NCBI RefSeq assembly: GCF_014193255.1
Contig: NZ_JACHZB010000003.1
Span: 1 to 64,000, forward strand
Direction: 5' to 3'
DNA: 64,000 bases
DNA from: Rhizobium sp. BK196
GTDB lineage: Bacteria; Pseudomonadota; Alphaproteobacteria; Rhizobiales; Rhizobiaceae
Both the position numbers and the translations under genes were made by a program. Of the stretch, positions 35,552 through 44,212 are shown one piece after another. The first letter of the stretch is position 1. Every line of letters begins with the position of its first letter. Below the pieces are notes generated by a model. The model had not been told where the DNA came from and searched no databases. It saw only the letters and a program-made list of their open reading frames with translations.

Positions 35552-36958
35552 ATGTTCCAGTACGATCTCGTGGTAGTGGGCAGCGGTCCGGCAGGGCGCC
35601 GCGGCGCAATCCAGGCTGCAAAACTCGGCAAGAAAGTGCTGGTCATCGAGCAGGGAAAACGTGTCGGCGGCGTGTCCGTCCATACCGGCACGATCCCTTC
35701 CAAGACGTTGCGCGAAACCGCACTCAACCTTTCCGGCTGGCGTGAACGCGGCTTCTACGGCCGCAGCTACCGCGTCAAGCAGGAGATCAGCGCTGAAGAT
35801 CTGCGCCGCCGCCTGCTAATCACGCTCAATCATGAAGTGGAAGTGCTCGAACATCAGTTCGCCCGCAACCGCGTCCAACATATCCGCGGCAAGGCCAGCT
35901 TCGTCGACGCCAATACCCTCCAGGTCATCAAGGACGATGGCGATACGATGATGGTGACCGGCGCCAGCATTCTTCTTGCGGTCGGCACCAAGCCGTTTCG
36001 GCCTGATTACATGCCCTTCGACAACAAGACCGTGCTCGACAGTGACGAGCTGCTCGATATCGAGGAACTGCCACGCAGCATGGTCGTCATCGGCGCCGGC
36101 GTCATCGGCATCGAATATGCAACGATCTTTTCGGCGCTGGATACCGCCGTGACCGTCATCGATCCAAAGTCGACCATGCTCGACTTCATCGACAAGGAGA
36201 TCATTGAGGATTTCACTTACCAGCTGCGCGACCGCAATATGAAACTGCTGCTCGGCACTAAGGCCGAGAAGGTCGAGCGGCTCGATGCGGGCAAGGTGCA
36301 ACTGACCCTCGACAGCGGTCGGCATCTCGTGACCGACATGGTGCTTTTCGCTGCCGGGCGCATGGGCGCCACCGACACACTCAACCTGGAGGCCATCGGT
36401 CTCGAGGCGGACAGCCGCGGGCGCCTGAAGGTCAATCCCGAGACGTTCCAGACGTCCGTGCCCAATATTTATGCCGCCGGCGATGTTGTCGGCTTTCCGA
36501 GTCTTGCCTCGACCTCGATGGAACAGGGCCGTATTGCTGCGCGCGTCGCGATCGGTGCGGTCGCCAAGGAGCCGCAGAAATATTTTCCCTATGGCATCTA
36601 TGCCGTGCCGGAAATCTCCACCTGTGGCCTGACCGAAGAGGAAATGAAGGAGCGTGGCATTCCCTATGAGTGCGGTATTGCCCGTTTCCGGGAGACATCG
36701 CGCGGCCACATCATGGGTCTCGATACCGGCCTGCTGAAGCTGATCTTCTCGTTAAAGACACGCCGTCTGCTCGGCGTGCACATCGTCGGTGAAGGTGCTA
36801 CCGAACTCGTGCATATCGGTCAGGCCGTGCTGAACCTGAAGGGCACTGTGGAATATTTTGTCGAGAATACCTTCAACTACCCGACGCTTGCCGAAGCCTA
36901 CAAGATCGCCGGTCTCGATGCGTGGAACCGCATGGGCGACATAAAATCCGAACTATGA
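35552..36958 (+). CDS. sthA: Si-specific soluble NAD(P)+ transhydrogenase
   Basis: 468 residues from MFQYDLVVVG at 35552; the open frame extends upstream to 35495. A flavoprotein disulfide-reductase fold with FAD motif VVGSGPAGRRGA and second Rossmann motif VVIGAGVIGIEYA. The redox-active CxxxxC is missing: the equivalent position is GGVSVHTGTIPSK, which separates SthA from lipoamide dehydrogenase. It transfers hydride between NADPH and NAD+. The C-terminal dimer domain is complete (HIVGEGATELVHIG). A small hairpin follows the stop (36963-36980). Confidence 0.92.
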   Translation: MFQYDLVVVGSGPAGRRGAIQAAKLGKKVLVIEQGKRVGGVSVHTGTIPSKTLRETALNLSGWRERGFYGRSYRVKQEISAEDLRRRLLITLNHEVEVLEHQFARNRVQHIRGKASFVDANTLQVIKDDGDTMMVTGASILLAVGTKPFRPDYMPFDNKTVLDSDELLDIEELPRSMVVIGAGVIGIEYATIFSALDTAVTVIDPKSTMLDFIDKEIIEDFTYQLRDRNMKLLLGTKAEKVERLDAGKVQLTLDSGRHLVTDMVLFAAGRMGATDTLNLEAIGLEADSRGRLKVNPETFQTSVPNIYAAGDVVGFPSLASTSMEQGRIAARVAIGAVAKEPQKYFPYGIYAVPEISTCGLTEEEMKERGIPYECGIARFRETSRGHIMGLDTGLLKLIFSLKTRRLLGVHIVGEGATELVHIGQAVLNLKGTVEYFVENTFNYPTLAEAYKIAGLDAWNRMGDIKSEL

Positions 36959-37262
36959 GAAAGCGAGGGAACGTCCTCGCCGTTTCAACAGCACTTAAGC
37001 CACGATCCCTAAATCTCATGGCATGGTAGGCGCCTCATTATACCCTATTGATGGCTACTCTCGTTCTGTGCCAACTGACTATATCCCATGCCAAAAGATA
37101 TTGGTAAGGTCAGCCTGTTCGCGCCTTGCATTGTTCTATTGCGTTCTGCTTATCGCCTTCCCAAATACGAGGCACGGCTTTCGACAGCCTGAAACCACGT
37201 CTTAGACCGGCCTGCGGCGCCACCAAATCCAGCTGCGCAGACCCCAACGAGAGATAGATATT
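36959..37262 (+). other. Intergenic region between sthA and the radical SAM gene
   Basis: No gene seen. A 6-bp hairpin GCGAGG / CCTCGC (36963-36968 and 36975-36980) follows sthA and is a weak terminator candidate. The middle (about 37020-37190) is AT-richer than its neighbours and could hold a promoter. A 60-codon frame there has no supporting ribosome site or family. Confidence 0.45.
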
Positions 37263-39044
37263 TTGCCCGATAATTCAGAGGCTGCTCGCAGACGGTTTCA
37301 GCTTATCCTGATAAAGCCGTCGCACTATGACGATGACGGCTACGTGATCCGATGGTGGCGGGCAATGATCCCCTCCAACTCGCTGGCGGCGATCTATGGG
37401 ATTGCCGCTGAATGTGCGGAGCGGCAGGTACTTGGGGCCGACACCGCCATCGATATCACCGTCATCGATGAGACCAATACGCGGATCGATTTTGCGGCGC
37501 TGATTTCCCAGTTCAAACGTAACAATAATTTCGGGATGGTCGCGCTTATCGGTGTGCAATCCAATCAGTACCCCCGCGCACTCGATATTGCCCGCCCCTT
37601 CCGCGATGCCGGACTGCCGGTCTCGATGGGCGGCTTTCATATCTCGGGCTGCCTGTCGATGCTCGACGGCGACGCGATCGGCCTCGAGGAATGTCGCAAG
37701 ATGGGTGTTTCGATGTTTGCAGGCGAGGCCGAAGGGCGGCTGGAGATGGTGCTGCGCGACGCAGCCGCCGGCGAGCTGAAGCCGCTCTACAATTTCATGA
37801 ACGACCTTCCAGGCATCGGTGGCACGCCGGTGCCTTTTCTGCCGAAAGACAATATTCAGCGCACGCTTGGCCTCAGCACCAGTTTCGATGCGGGCCGCGG
37901 CTGCCCATATCAATGTTCCTTCTGCACGATCATCAACGTGCAGGGCCGCAAATCCCGCTTCCGCTCGGCGGACGATGTCGAGAAGCTGGTGCGTATGAAC
38001 TGGGCGCAGGGCATCCATAAATTCTTCATCACCGATGACAATTTCGCCCGCAACAAGGATTGGGAAGCGATCTTCGACCGGCTGATCGAGCTCAGGGAAA
38101 AGGACGGCATTCCGCTCGGCCTGATGATCCAGGTGGACACGCTCTGCCACAAGATCCCGAACTTCATCGAAAAATCGAAACGCGCCGGCGTCACCCGTGT
38201 CTTCATCGGCCTTGAAAACGTCAATCCGGACAATCTTACCGCCGCCAAGAAAAACCAGAACAAGATCACCGAATATCGCAAGATGCTGCTGGCCTGGAAG
38301 GCACAGGGCATCATGACGCTTGCCGGCTATATTCTGGGCTTCCCGGCCGACACGCCGGACTCGATCCGCCGCGACATCAAGATCATTCAGGAAGAGTTGC
38401 CACTCGACGTCATCGAATTCTTCGTTCTGACACCGCTGCCCGGCTCAGAGGATCATCAGGTTCTCTGGAAGAAGGGTGTCGAGATGGATGCCGATCTCAA
38501 CATCTACGATGTCGAGCACGTCTGCACAGCCCATCCAAAGATGGGCAAGAAGGAGTGGGAAGATATCTATCAAGAGGCCTGGTCGCTCTACTACTCGCCT
38601 GAGCATATGAAGACCCTGCTGCGCCGTGGCGCGGCAACCGGCATCAAGCTCTCCAGCCTTGTCAAGGTGCTGGTCTCGTTTGCGACCACCGTGCCGCTCG
38701 AAAACGTTCATCCCCTGCAGAGCGGCCTTTTGCGCCTGAAACATCCTTCGGAGCGCCGTCCGAGCCTCAAGCGCGAGCACCCGCTGCTCTTCTGGCCACG
38801 CTTTGCCTTCGATACCGCCCGCAAACATCTCTCGCTTGCCGGCACGATCATCAAGCTCAGTGTTTCAGCTTTCCTGATTGCACGCCAGGCCGATGCGAAG
38901 AGCTATATGGACAAGGCATTGACGCCGGTTGCCGATGATGACGAAGACGTTCTCGATCTTTTCACCAAGACCGCTGGTGGCACTGCCGCCGTCAGCCACA
39001 TCAAAAAGGTCGCGGAACTGACCCACGCCCGAAAGGCCGTCTGA
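37263..39044 (+). CDS. B12-binding-type radical SAM protein
   Basis: 593 residues from TTG at 37263. The N-terminal region resembles a cobalamin-binding domain of the radical SAM B12 group (FQLILIKPSHYDD, SMGGFHISG). The radical SAM core carries CxxxCxxC as CPYQCSFC at 214-221, followed by FFITDDNFARNKDWE and VFIGLENVNPDNL. The C-terminal part, including ITLAGYILGFP-type strands and a long tail with no known motif, is specific to this family. It probably performs a radical reaction with B12; the product is unknown. It stands alone, with a bidirectional terminator after it. Confidence 0.85.
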   Translation: MPDNSEAARRRFQLILIKPSHYDDDGYVIRWWRAMIPSNSLAAIYGIAAECAERQVLGADTAIDITVIDETNTRIDFAALISQFKRNNNFGMVALIGVQSNQYPRALDIARPFRDAGLPVSMGGFHISGCLSMLDGDAIGLEECRKMGVSMFAGEAEGRLEMVLRDAAAGELKPLYNFMNDLPGIGGTPVPFLPKDNIQRTLGLSTSFDAGRGCPYQCSFCTIINVQGRKSRFRSADDVEKLVRMNWAQGIHKFFITDDNFARNKDWEAIFDRLIELREKDGIPLGLMIQVDTLCHKIPNFIEKSKRAGVTRVFIGLENVNPDNLTAAKKNQNKITEYRKMLLAWKAQGIMTLAGYILGFPADTPDSIRRDIKIIQEELPLDVIEFFVLTPLPGSEDHQVLWKKGVEMDADLNIYDVEHVCTAHPKMGKKEWEDIYQEAWSLYYSPEHMKTLLRRGAATGIKLSSLVKVLVSFATTVPLENVHPLQSGLLRLKHPSERRPSLKREHPLLFWPRFAFDTARKHLSLAGTIIKLSVSAFLIARQADAKSYMDKALTPVADDDEDVLDLFTKTAGGTAAVSHIKKVAELTHARKAV

Positions 39045-39082
39045 CAGCCGAACGTAAGATCCGCCGATTTCGAAGGTTCAAC

Positions 39083-39114
39083 AAAAAAGCCCTGCCGCAA
39101 GCGGCAGGGCTTTT
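39083..39114. terminator. Bidirectional intrinsic terminator between radical SAM gene and tig
   Basis: A 10-bp stem GCCCTGCCGC / GCGGCAGGGC (39089-39098 and 39101-39110), with six A residues on the left and four T on the right, so it works on both strands. It serves the convergent radical SAM and trigger factor genes. Confidence 0.9.
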
Positions 39115-39136
39115 GATTTCACTGCGGAAAAGCCGA

Positions 39137-40630
39137 TTATTCGGCGCTATCCTCGGAAGTCTTCTTCTTCGGAGCAGCCTTTTTCTTCGGTGCAGCTTCT
39201 TCGCCTTCAGCAGCGTCTGCAGAAGCTTCAGCCTTGGCGGCAGCCTTCTTCTTCGGCGCAGCCTTCTTGGTTTCTGCCTTTTCAGAAGCTTCGCCTTCTT
39301 CGTCGGCAAGCAGCTCTTCCTTGGTCACCTTCTTGTCGGTGACGGCGATTTCGGTCAGCAGGTGGTCGATGACCTTTTCTTCGAAGATCGGAGCGCGGAT
39401 CGAAGCGGCGGCACCCGGCTGGCTGCGGAAGAACTCGAGGATCTGCTTTTCCTGGCCCGGATACTGGCGCAGCTGTTCGTAGATCGCGCGCTGCATTTCG
39501 TCTTCACTGACTTCGACGCCGGCCTTTTCGCCGATTTCGGAGAGAACGAGGCCGAGGCGGACGCGGCGCTCGGCGAGCTTCTGGTATTCTTCGCGTGCCT
39601 GTTCTTCGGTCGTGTCTTCGTCTTCGAAGGTCTTGCCGGACTGGGCGAGGTCGTTGCTGACCTGGTTCCAGATGCCGTTATATTCGGCTTCGACGAGCTT
39701 GGACGGGGTTTCGAACTTGTACATCTCGTCGAGCTGGTCGAGGATCTGGCGCTTCAGCTTCTGGCGCGTCAGCGAACCGTACTGGGATTCGATCTGGCCG
39801 CGGACGATTTCCTTCAGACGATCGGCAGATTCGAGGCCGAGCTTCTTGGCAAGTTCGTCGTTGATCTCGACATCAGCCGGAGCAGCGACTTCCTTGACGG
39901 TAACGTCGAAGGTGGCTTCCTTGCCAGCGAGGTTCTTTGCCGGATAGTCGGCCGGGAAAGTCACGGTGATGGTCTTCTCGTCGCCAGCCTTGACGCCAAC
40001 GAGCTGGTCTTCGAAGCCCGGGATGAAACGGCCGGAACCGAGAACCAGTTCAGCATCCTGATCGGTGCCGCCGTCGAAGGCAACGCCGTCGACCTTGCCG
40101 ACATAGTCCATCTTGACGCGGTCGCCGTTGGCAGCCTTGCCCTTCTTTTCGGCATAGTCGCGGGCGCTTTCAGCGACCTTGAGAACCTGCTCGTTGACTT
40201 CATCGTCCGAGATATCGACAACTTCGCGCGTGACCTTGATGCCCTTGTTGGACTTCAGTTCGATCGGCGGAAGAACTTCATAGGACAGGGTGAATTCGAA
40301 GTCCTGCTGGGCAGCGAGGATCTTTTCCGCCTCGTCCTTGTCTTCCGTCATGTTGATTTCCGGCTGGGTAGCCGACTTTTCGCCACGGCTGGACAGGATC
40401 TGGGTCGGCTGGTCGCGAACGATCTCGTTGACGAGATCGGCCATGATGGACTTGCCATAGACCTTCTTAAGGTGAGCGGGCGGAACCTTGCCCGGACGGA
40501 AACCGTTGATGCGAACCTTGTCCTTCACATCGGCAAGGCGCTCGTTTAGTTTGCTTTCCATGTCCTTGGCCGGGATAACGACCTTGATTTCGCGCTTCAG
40601 CCCTTCAGCGAGCGTTTCGATAACCTGCAT
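39137..40630 (-). CDS. tig: Trigger factor (ribosome-associated chaperone and prolyl isomerase)
   Basis: 497 residues. Ribosome-binding N-terminal domain with the signature GFRPGKVP, central FKBP-type isomerase domain (about 150-245, [20 protein letters not shown]), and the helical C-terminal chaperone domain. The tail of about 60 residues is an unusual Lys/Ala/Glu-rich extension ([12 protein letters not shown] type) past the normal end. AGGTAGGAAG precedes ATG at 40630. It binds nascent chains at the ribosome exit. Confidence 0.96.
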   Translation of the reverse strand: MQVIETLAEGLKREIKVVIPAKDMESKLNERLADVKDKVRINGFRPGKVPPAHLKKVYGKSIMADLVNEIVRDQPTQILSSRGEKSATQPEINMTEDKDEAEKILAAQQDFEFTLSYEVLPPIELKSNKGIKVTREVVDISDDEVNEQVLKVAESARDYAEKKGKAANGDRVKMDYVGKVDGVAFDGGTDQDAELVLGSGRFIPGFEDQLVGVKAGDEKTITVTFPADYPAKNLAGKEATFDVTVKEVAAPADVEINDELAKKLGLESADRLKEIVRGQIESQYGSLTRQKLKRQILDQLDEMYKFETPSKLVEAEYNGIWNQVSNDLAQSGKTFEDEDTTEEQAREEYQKLAERRVRLGLVLSEIGEKAGVEVSEDEMQRAIYEQLRQYPGQEKQILEFFRSQPGAAASIRAPIFEEKVIDHLLTEIAVTDKKVTKEELLADEEGEASEKAETKKAAPKKKAAAKAEASADAAEGEEAAPKKKAAPKKKTSEDSAE

Positions 40631-40816
40631 GTCTTCCTACCTTCATTTCCGTGGCGGCCGTGCCCAGACGCCGTTCGTTTCTGTGAGCACGACGCCGGCC
40701 AACTGCCGTGCGTGGCTTTTCTCAATTCCTGTTCGTTCCGCCCGAAGCGGAACAGCACTCGCTTTTCGGGTATCCGGGACAACTAAGTTCCAGTCCTCCC
40801 GCCCTGCAAGGCAGCT

Positions 40817-40901
<85 letters not shown>

Positions 40902-41055
40902 GTTCGCGAAACCGCATGCATATGCCTGCGCATGAGGCCTTCCGGAGCGCGGCGTCTCTATATCACCCGATTTAGAACAGGCAAAGGAAAAATGAACGGC
41001 AAATGACAGGGATTTGCGGGCAAAAGCGTACCGTTCCCGTCAGCCACCCCGACTC

Positions 41056-41646
41056 TCAATAGAGAGGCTCTTCATAGGCCGGCTTGCCGTTCACAACGAG
41101 GCTGCGGATCTGTGCGGCACCCGACGATGAAACGCTGGCAGCAATCGATACGACGCCCTCGTTACGGGCCTCCTCCAGCGGCTTTCCTTCGCCTTCCGGC
41201 ACGTAATAGCGCTCTATCCCGTATTCGACCCGGATGGTTTCACCATCGTTGGGACCATAGCTATAGAAAGGCAGGCTGCGCAGGACGACTGTATCCGACG
41301 CAGCCGGCAGTTCCCTAAAGGACGATTCGACAATGCCCCAGAACCCATCCGGCTGACGCTTGAGGCGCACCCACAGGGTCTGTTCGCCGGCCTCCGCCGG
41401 AATGCCGCCGGTGACCGTCGAGACCGGGATCGACGATATATCGTAGTTCAGTACGACGTAGTCGCCACGCAGGAAATCGCGCGGATCAACCGGAGCCGTC
41501 TTCAGCAATATTTCGGTGCCGCTTGCCAGGATGGAAGCGCGGCTCTGGATGATGTAACCGAGGATCAGTGTCTGCAGGCCAGCGACGAGGAGCGCGGCAA
41601 CAATATAGAAGCGACCAGTTAACGGTCTTGCGACGGCGAGCCTCAT
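41056..41646 (-). CDS. GDYXXLXY-family membrane-anchored protein
   Basis: 196 residues. N-terminal transmembrane segment (FYIVAALLVAGLQTLILGYII), then an extracytoplasmic domain with DPRDFLRGDYVVLNY, which contains the GDYxxLxY motif that defines the family, LWVRLKRQPDGFW, and LRSLPFYSYGPNDGETIRVEYGIERYYVPEGEG. It is coupled by a 4-base overlap (ATGA) to the upstream DUF2157 gene. The two are a fixed pair in many bacteria. Function unknown. Confidence 0.9.
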   Translation of the reverse strand: MRLAVARPLTGRFYIVAALLVAGLQTLILGYIIQSRASILASGTEILLKTAPVDPRDFLRGDYVVLNYDISSIPVSTVTGGIPAEAGEQTLWVRLKRQPDGFWGIVESSFRELPAASDTVVLRSLPFYSYGPNDGETIRVEYGIERYYVPEGEGKPLEEARNEGVVSIAASVSSSGAAQIRSLVVNGKPAYEEPLY

Positions 41647-42761
41647 GCTCGTTCCTCCTTCGCTTCGGCTATTCCCGGTCCGGCCGCGAAGCGTCTTTCG
41701 AGACGGATGACGACCCAGGCAACGGCTGCGACCACCAGGCCCGAGAACAGGAAGAGGCTCGACGTGCCCAAGATCGTGCCGACCGTCACCGAGGCCAGAT
41801 AGAGCATCTCGGCGGCGAAGCCGCCATAGGCCAGATAACGCACCGCTCCATTGTCCCGGCCATGCAGCGCGATCGCCGCAACGGCGGCAGCCAGCGTCAG
41901 CAGGCCAATCACCACCATACGCCCGCCTTCATCCATTTCGATATGGAGCAGGAACAATCCCATGAGGGCGACGAGGAAACTATAGAAGGCCGGAGCCGCA
42001 CCCGCGGTTCTGACGAGCGTAGAAATCGGACGGATGGGCAAGGCTGTCAGCAGGAAAGCCACCATGCCGAGAACGGCGAAGGCGATCGCCACGGATATCT
42101 CCTCAGTCAGCACATAGAGCCAAGCGAGCCAGCCGACCACCAGCAAATAGGCGAGATGACGCGCCCGCTCGGCGCCGGTAAATCGCACGAGCCCTATGAC
42201 GACAGCCGCCATGACAAGCGGCGCATAGGGGCCGGAGCCGAACCAGCGCGTATCGAAATTCTCGAGGTAGACGGCAAAGGAGGCCCAGGAGAGGAAGCCT
42301 GCGACAACGGTCACTGCAGCCGAGCGGAAAAGGATTGCTGAAACGGTTGCGACGGCAAACCAGAGATACATGACCGTCTGTTCGTCGCCCGAGAGGTGAT
42401 ACATCTGGCCGATGAGCGAGATGGCACCGCCGAAGCTCAACGCACCGATGATGAGCAGACCGCCGGCTGTGGCGACCGCACCACGCATAAGAAGAAGTGC
42501 AGCGCCGATGTGAACCGCCCAGATGAGCGCCAGCATCAGGCCGACGCGAACGAGGCGGGGCATATACTCCCAGTTCGAAGCGACGAGAAGCAGAAAGGCT
42601 GCCCCGAGCAGCACGGCCGCCAATCCCATCAGCACGCGGCCGACGCTGAAACTGGCCGGACGCGTGTCGTATTCGGCAAGCAGCGTCTTTGCCGTCACTT
42701 CCTCCAGAAGTCCCTTCTCCACCCAGAGCGAGAGATCCCGCCCCAATCTGCCGCGATACAT
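41643..42761 (-). CDS. DUF2157 polytopic membrane protein
   Basis: 372 residues from MYRGRLGRDLSLW at 42761; the frame remains open up to 43004 but that part is unlike a protein N-terminus. A short amphipathic N-terminal region (VEKGLLEEVTAKTLLAEYD) is the DUF2157 signature, followed by about ten transmembrane helices. It is paired with the GDYXXLXY protein in one operon and presumably forms a complex with it. Function unknown. Confidence 0.9.
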   Translation of the reverse strand: MYRGRLGRDLSLWVEKGLLEEVTAKTLLAEYDTRPASFSVGRVLMGLAAVLLGAAFLLLVASNWEYMPRLVRVGLMLALIWAVHIGAALLLMRGAVATAGGLLIIGALSFGGAISLIGQMYHLSGDEQTVMYLWFAVATVSAILFRSAAVTVVAGFLSWASFAVYLENFDTRWFGSGPYAPLVMAAVVIGLVRFTGAERARHLAYLLVVGWLAWLYVLTEEISVAIAFAVLGMVAFLLTALPIRPISTLVRTAGAAPAFYSFLVALMGLFLLHIEMDEGGRMVVIGLLTLAAAVAAIALHGRDNGAVRYLAYGGFAAEMLYLASVTVGTILGTSSLFLFSGLVVAAVAWVVIRLERRFAAGPGIAEAKEERA

Positions 42762-43065
42762 GCCCCACCCCGTATTAATCCGCCATTTTTGGCTTCTGCA
42801 TTTATAGCGCAAGACCGTCGTGCGGAAATGCCGACATTTAAAATACGCAAATTCCTCATTGGACTTAATTGGGTCAGCCATTAACCAAGCGCTAACCTCA
42901 TCATTACTAATATAACCATGACGCCCACGGCATGCATTAACCGCATAGCCACCATGATTATATTGCACTGCAAAACAATCAAAAGTCATACTATTTACCT
43001 GCATATCGAAGCGCGGGGATGGCGCCCTGGCCCGGTTTTCCGGATGCCCGCGGACATATGTCCGT
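42762..43065. other. Upstream region of DUF2157 gene and of the small RNA
   Basis: 304 bases without a supported gene; GC content drops around 42880-43000. At 42881-42895, TTAA-N7-CTAA is near the CtrA consensus (TTAA-N7-TTAA). A perfect 14-base palindrome CGGACATATGTCCG lies at 43051-43064, just before the small RNA hairpins. Promoters for the divergent units are probably here. Confidence 0.4.
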
Positions 43066-43069
43066 GACG

Positions 43070-43190
43070 AGATTCGCAGATGCGCACTCCTCCTCCCAGC
43101 GCCCTGCGATAGACTGGCAACACTCCTCCTCCCAGTTGCCAGTCACCATCATGACGCCCACCGGACCCTCCCCCGGTGGGCGTTTTTCTT
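43070..43190 (+). ncRNA. Cuckoo / alpha-r14-type small RNA with two anti-Shine-Dalgarno loops
   Basis: About 120 nt. Hairpin 1: TCGCAG and GCGC (43074-43085) pair with GCGC and CTGCGA (43099-43109). Hairpin 2: perfect 9-bp stem ACTGGCAAC / GTTGCCAGT (43113-43121 and 43135-43143). Both display the same 13-base loop, ACUCCUCCUCCCA. A 10-bp terminator, CGCCCACCGG / CCGGTGGGCG (43055-type spacing, 43155-43164 and 43173-43182), with loop ACCCUCCC, runs into five T residues. CCUCCUCCC loops define the cuckoo (CcsR) RNAs of Rhodobacter and the alpha-r14 family of Rhizobiales, which are linked to stress. The 5' end is estimated from structure, not promoter. The nearest downstream gene encodes a DUF1127 protein, as with CcsR in Rhodobacter. 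Confidence 0.8.
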
Positions 43191-43610
43191 AACAGGTGAT
43201 TAAACGATTAGCATCCTACCTTTTCGGGCTTTCGCCTGAATCAGGGTAAAGCAATCGTTAAGCCGCGTCGGACAGTCAGCAGAGCGCTTCAGCGCGCGGA
43301 GGCCCGTCATTTTCCCGGAGATGCATTCGGAAATGCGGCTACAAAAAAGACCGCTCGCGGGCGCCGCTGCAGGCCGGATATCCCTTCTGAGAAAACGGCA
43401 GCCTAGGAAAAAATCACTCGGCCTATTCATTGATCAAAAAATGATCAAAGCGGGTAAATCACAATCTAAGCCTTGCGAATCACGCATAGGTGATTTGAAA
43501 TCTTGGCTCTTTTAGTTCTTTGCAGCGCAACATATATTCTGGTCATCAAATAGAGGTCAGCGCCGAAGACGGGCTGCTGGCAGGATCAAGCCCTCGGAAA
43601 GGGGATTAAC
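43191..43610 (+). promoter_or_regulatory. Upstream region of the first DUF1127 gene with inverted repeats
   Basis: 420 bases without a supported gene. TTGATCA-N5-TGATCAA (43430-43448) is a strong candidate operator; it has FNR-like half sites but the spacing is wrong for FNR. AATCAC-N6-GTGATT lies at 43478-43495, and further AATCAC copies occur at about 43413 and 43457. The ribosome site GAAAGGGGATTAAC precedes the ATG at 43611. Confidence 0.5.
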
Positions 43611-43757
43611 ATGAACTTCTCTCGCTCTTTCAATAACTGGCGCAAGTATCGTCAGACCGTTACCGAACTCGGCCGCATGACCAACCGCGAATTGCATGAC
43701 CTCGGCATCGACCGTTCGGACATCCATCGCGTTGCTCGCGAAGCTGCCGCCCGCTAA
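43611..43757 (+). CDS. DUF1127 family small protein (first copy)
   Basis: 48 residues, too short for most ORF calls. The sequence contains the DUF1127 core: an N-terminal NWRKYRQTVTELGRMTNREL and the second half HDLGIDRSDIHRVAREAA. DUF1127 proteins are Arg-rich, about 45-60 residues, and common in alpha-proteobacteria. In Rhodobacter the homologue CcaF1 is an RNA-binding protein acting with cuckoo RNAs. The AAGGGG ribosome site is strong. A CCUCCC-loop hairpin and a terminator follow directly. Confidence 0.93.
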   Translation: MNFSRSFNNWRKYRQTVTELGRMTNRELHDLGIDRSDIHRVAREAAAR

Positions 43758-43765
43758 GTACAGGT

Positions 43766-43835
43766 AATCGCTGCTCCTCCCAAGCAGATTGCCTTCCCAA
43801 AACGCCTGCTGCCTCCGCAGCGGGCGTTTTCTTTT
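43766..43835 (+). terminator. DUF1127 3' UTR: CCUCCC-loop hairpin plus intrinsic terminator
   Basis: A 5-bp stem CTGCT / AGCAG (43771-43775 and 43783-43787) exposes the loop CCUCCCA. Then a 12-bp stem (43801-43812 with 43817-43828, one T-G pair), loop CUCC, ends in TTTT-C-TTTT. The 3' end could be released as a cuckoo-like RNA. Confidence 0.75.
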
Positions 43836-44048
43836 GCCTGCCGGTCAGATCGCCGTAAAGTTACGGAAGTTTTAATTCCCGGCCCGCTTAAAAATCGCGC
43901 TCTGCATAATTAGCGGGCACCAGAGTGCACAATTGCATAGCAGACGCCCTTTATTTGCACTGCACAATAGCGAGGACCTCGATTATATAAATGTCAACCG
44001 CAGAGACAGCGATCCCGCTGCCTGCACAAGACATCTGAGGAAGAGACC

Positions 44049-44192
44049 ATGAACCCGATTCGCATTGCAAAGAGCTGGATTAGCTACCGCCGTACGCTCA
44101 ACGAACTTGGCAACCTGTCCAACCAGACGCTCGCCGATATCGGCGTCAGCCGCTACGACATCCGCGGCATTGCGTCCCGCTCGTTCCGCTAA
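44049..44192 (+). CDS. DUF1127 family small protein (second copy)
   Basis: 47 residues. The sequence has SWISYRRTLNELGNLSNQTL, then ADIGVSRYDIRGIASRSFR, a classic DUF1127 layout, related to but clearly diverged from the first copy. The ribosome site GAGGAAGAGACC precedes ATG. Its own promoter and a strong terminator suggest an independent transcript. RNA-binding role inferred from the family only. Confidence 0.93.
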   Translation: MNPIRIAKSWISYRRTLNELGNLSNQTLADIGVSRYDIRGIASRSFR

Positions 44193-44212
44193 TAGTAAGC
44201 GGACCATTCTCC

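Noticed and set aside
35552..36958. Dihydrolipoamide dehydrogenase
   Set aside because: The redox-active Cys pair near the FAD site is absent, which favours SthA.
37023..37205. 60-codon open frame between sthA and the radical SAM gene
   Set aside because: No ribosome site, no recognisable family, and composition unlike neighbouring proteins.
43430..43448. FNR/FixK box
   Set aside because: FNR boxes are TTGAT-N4-ATCAA, while here the half-sites are 9 bases apart. It is listed only as a general inverted repeat.
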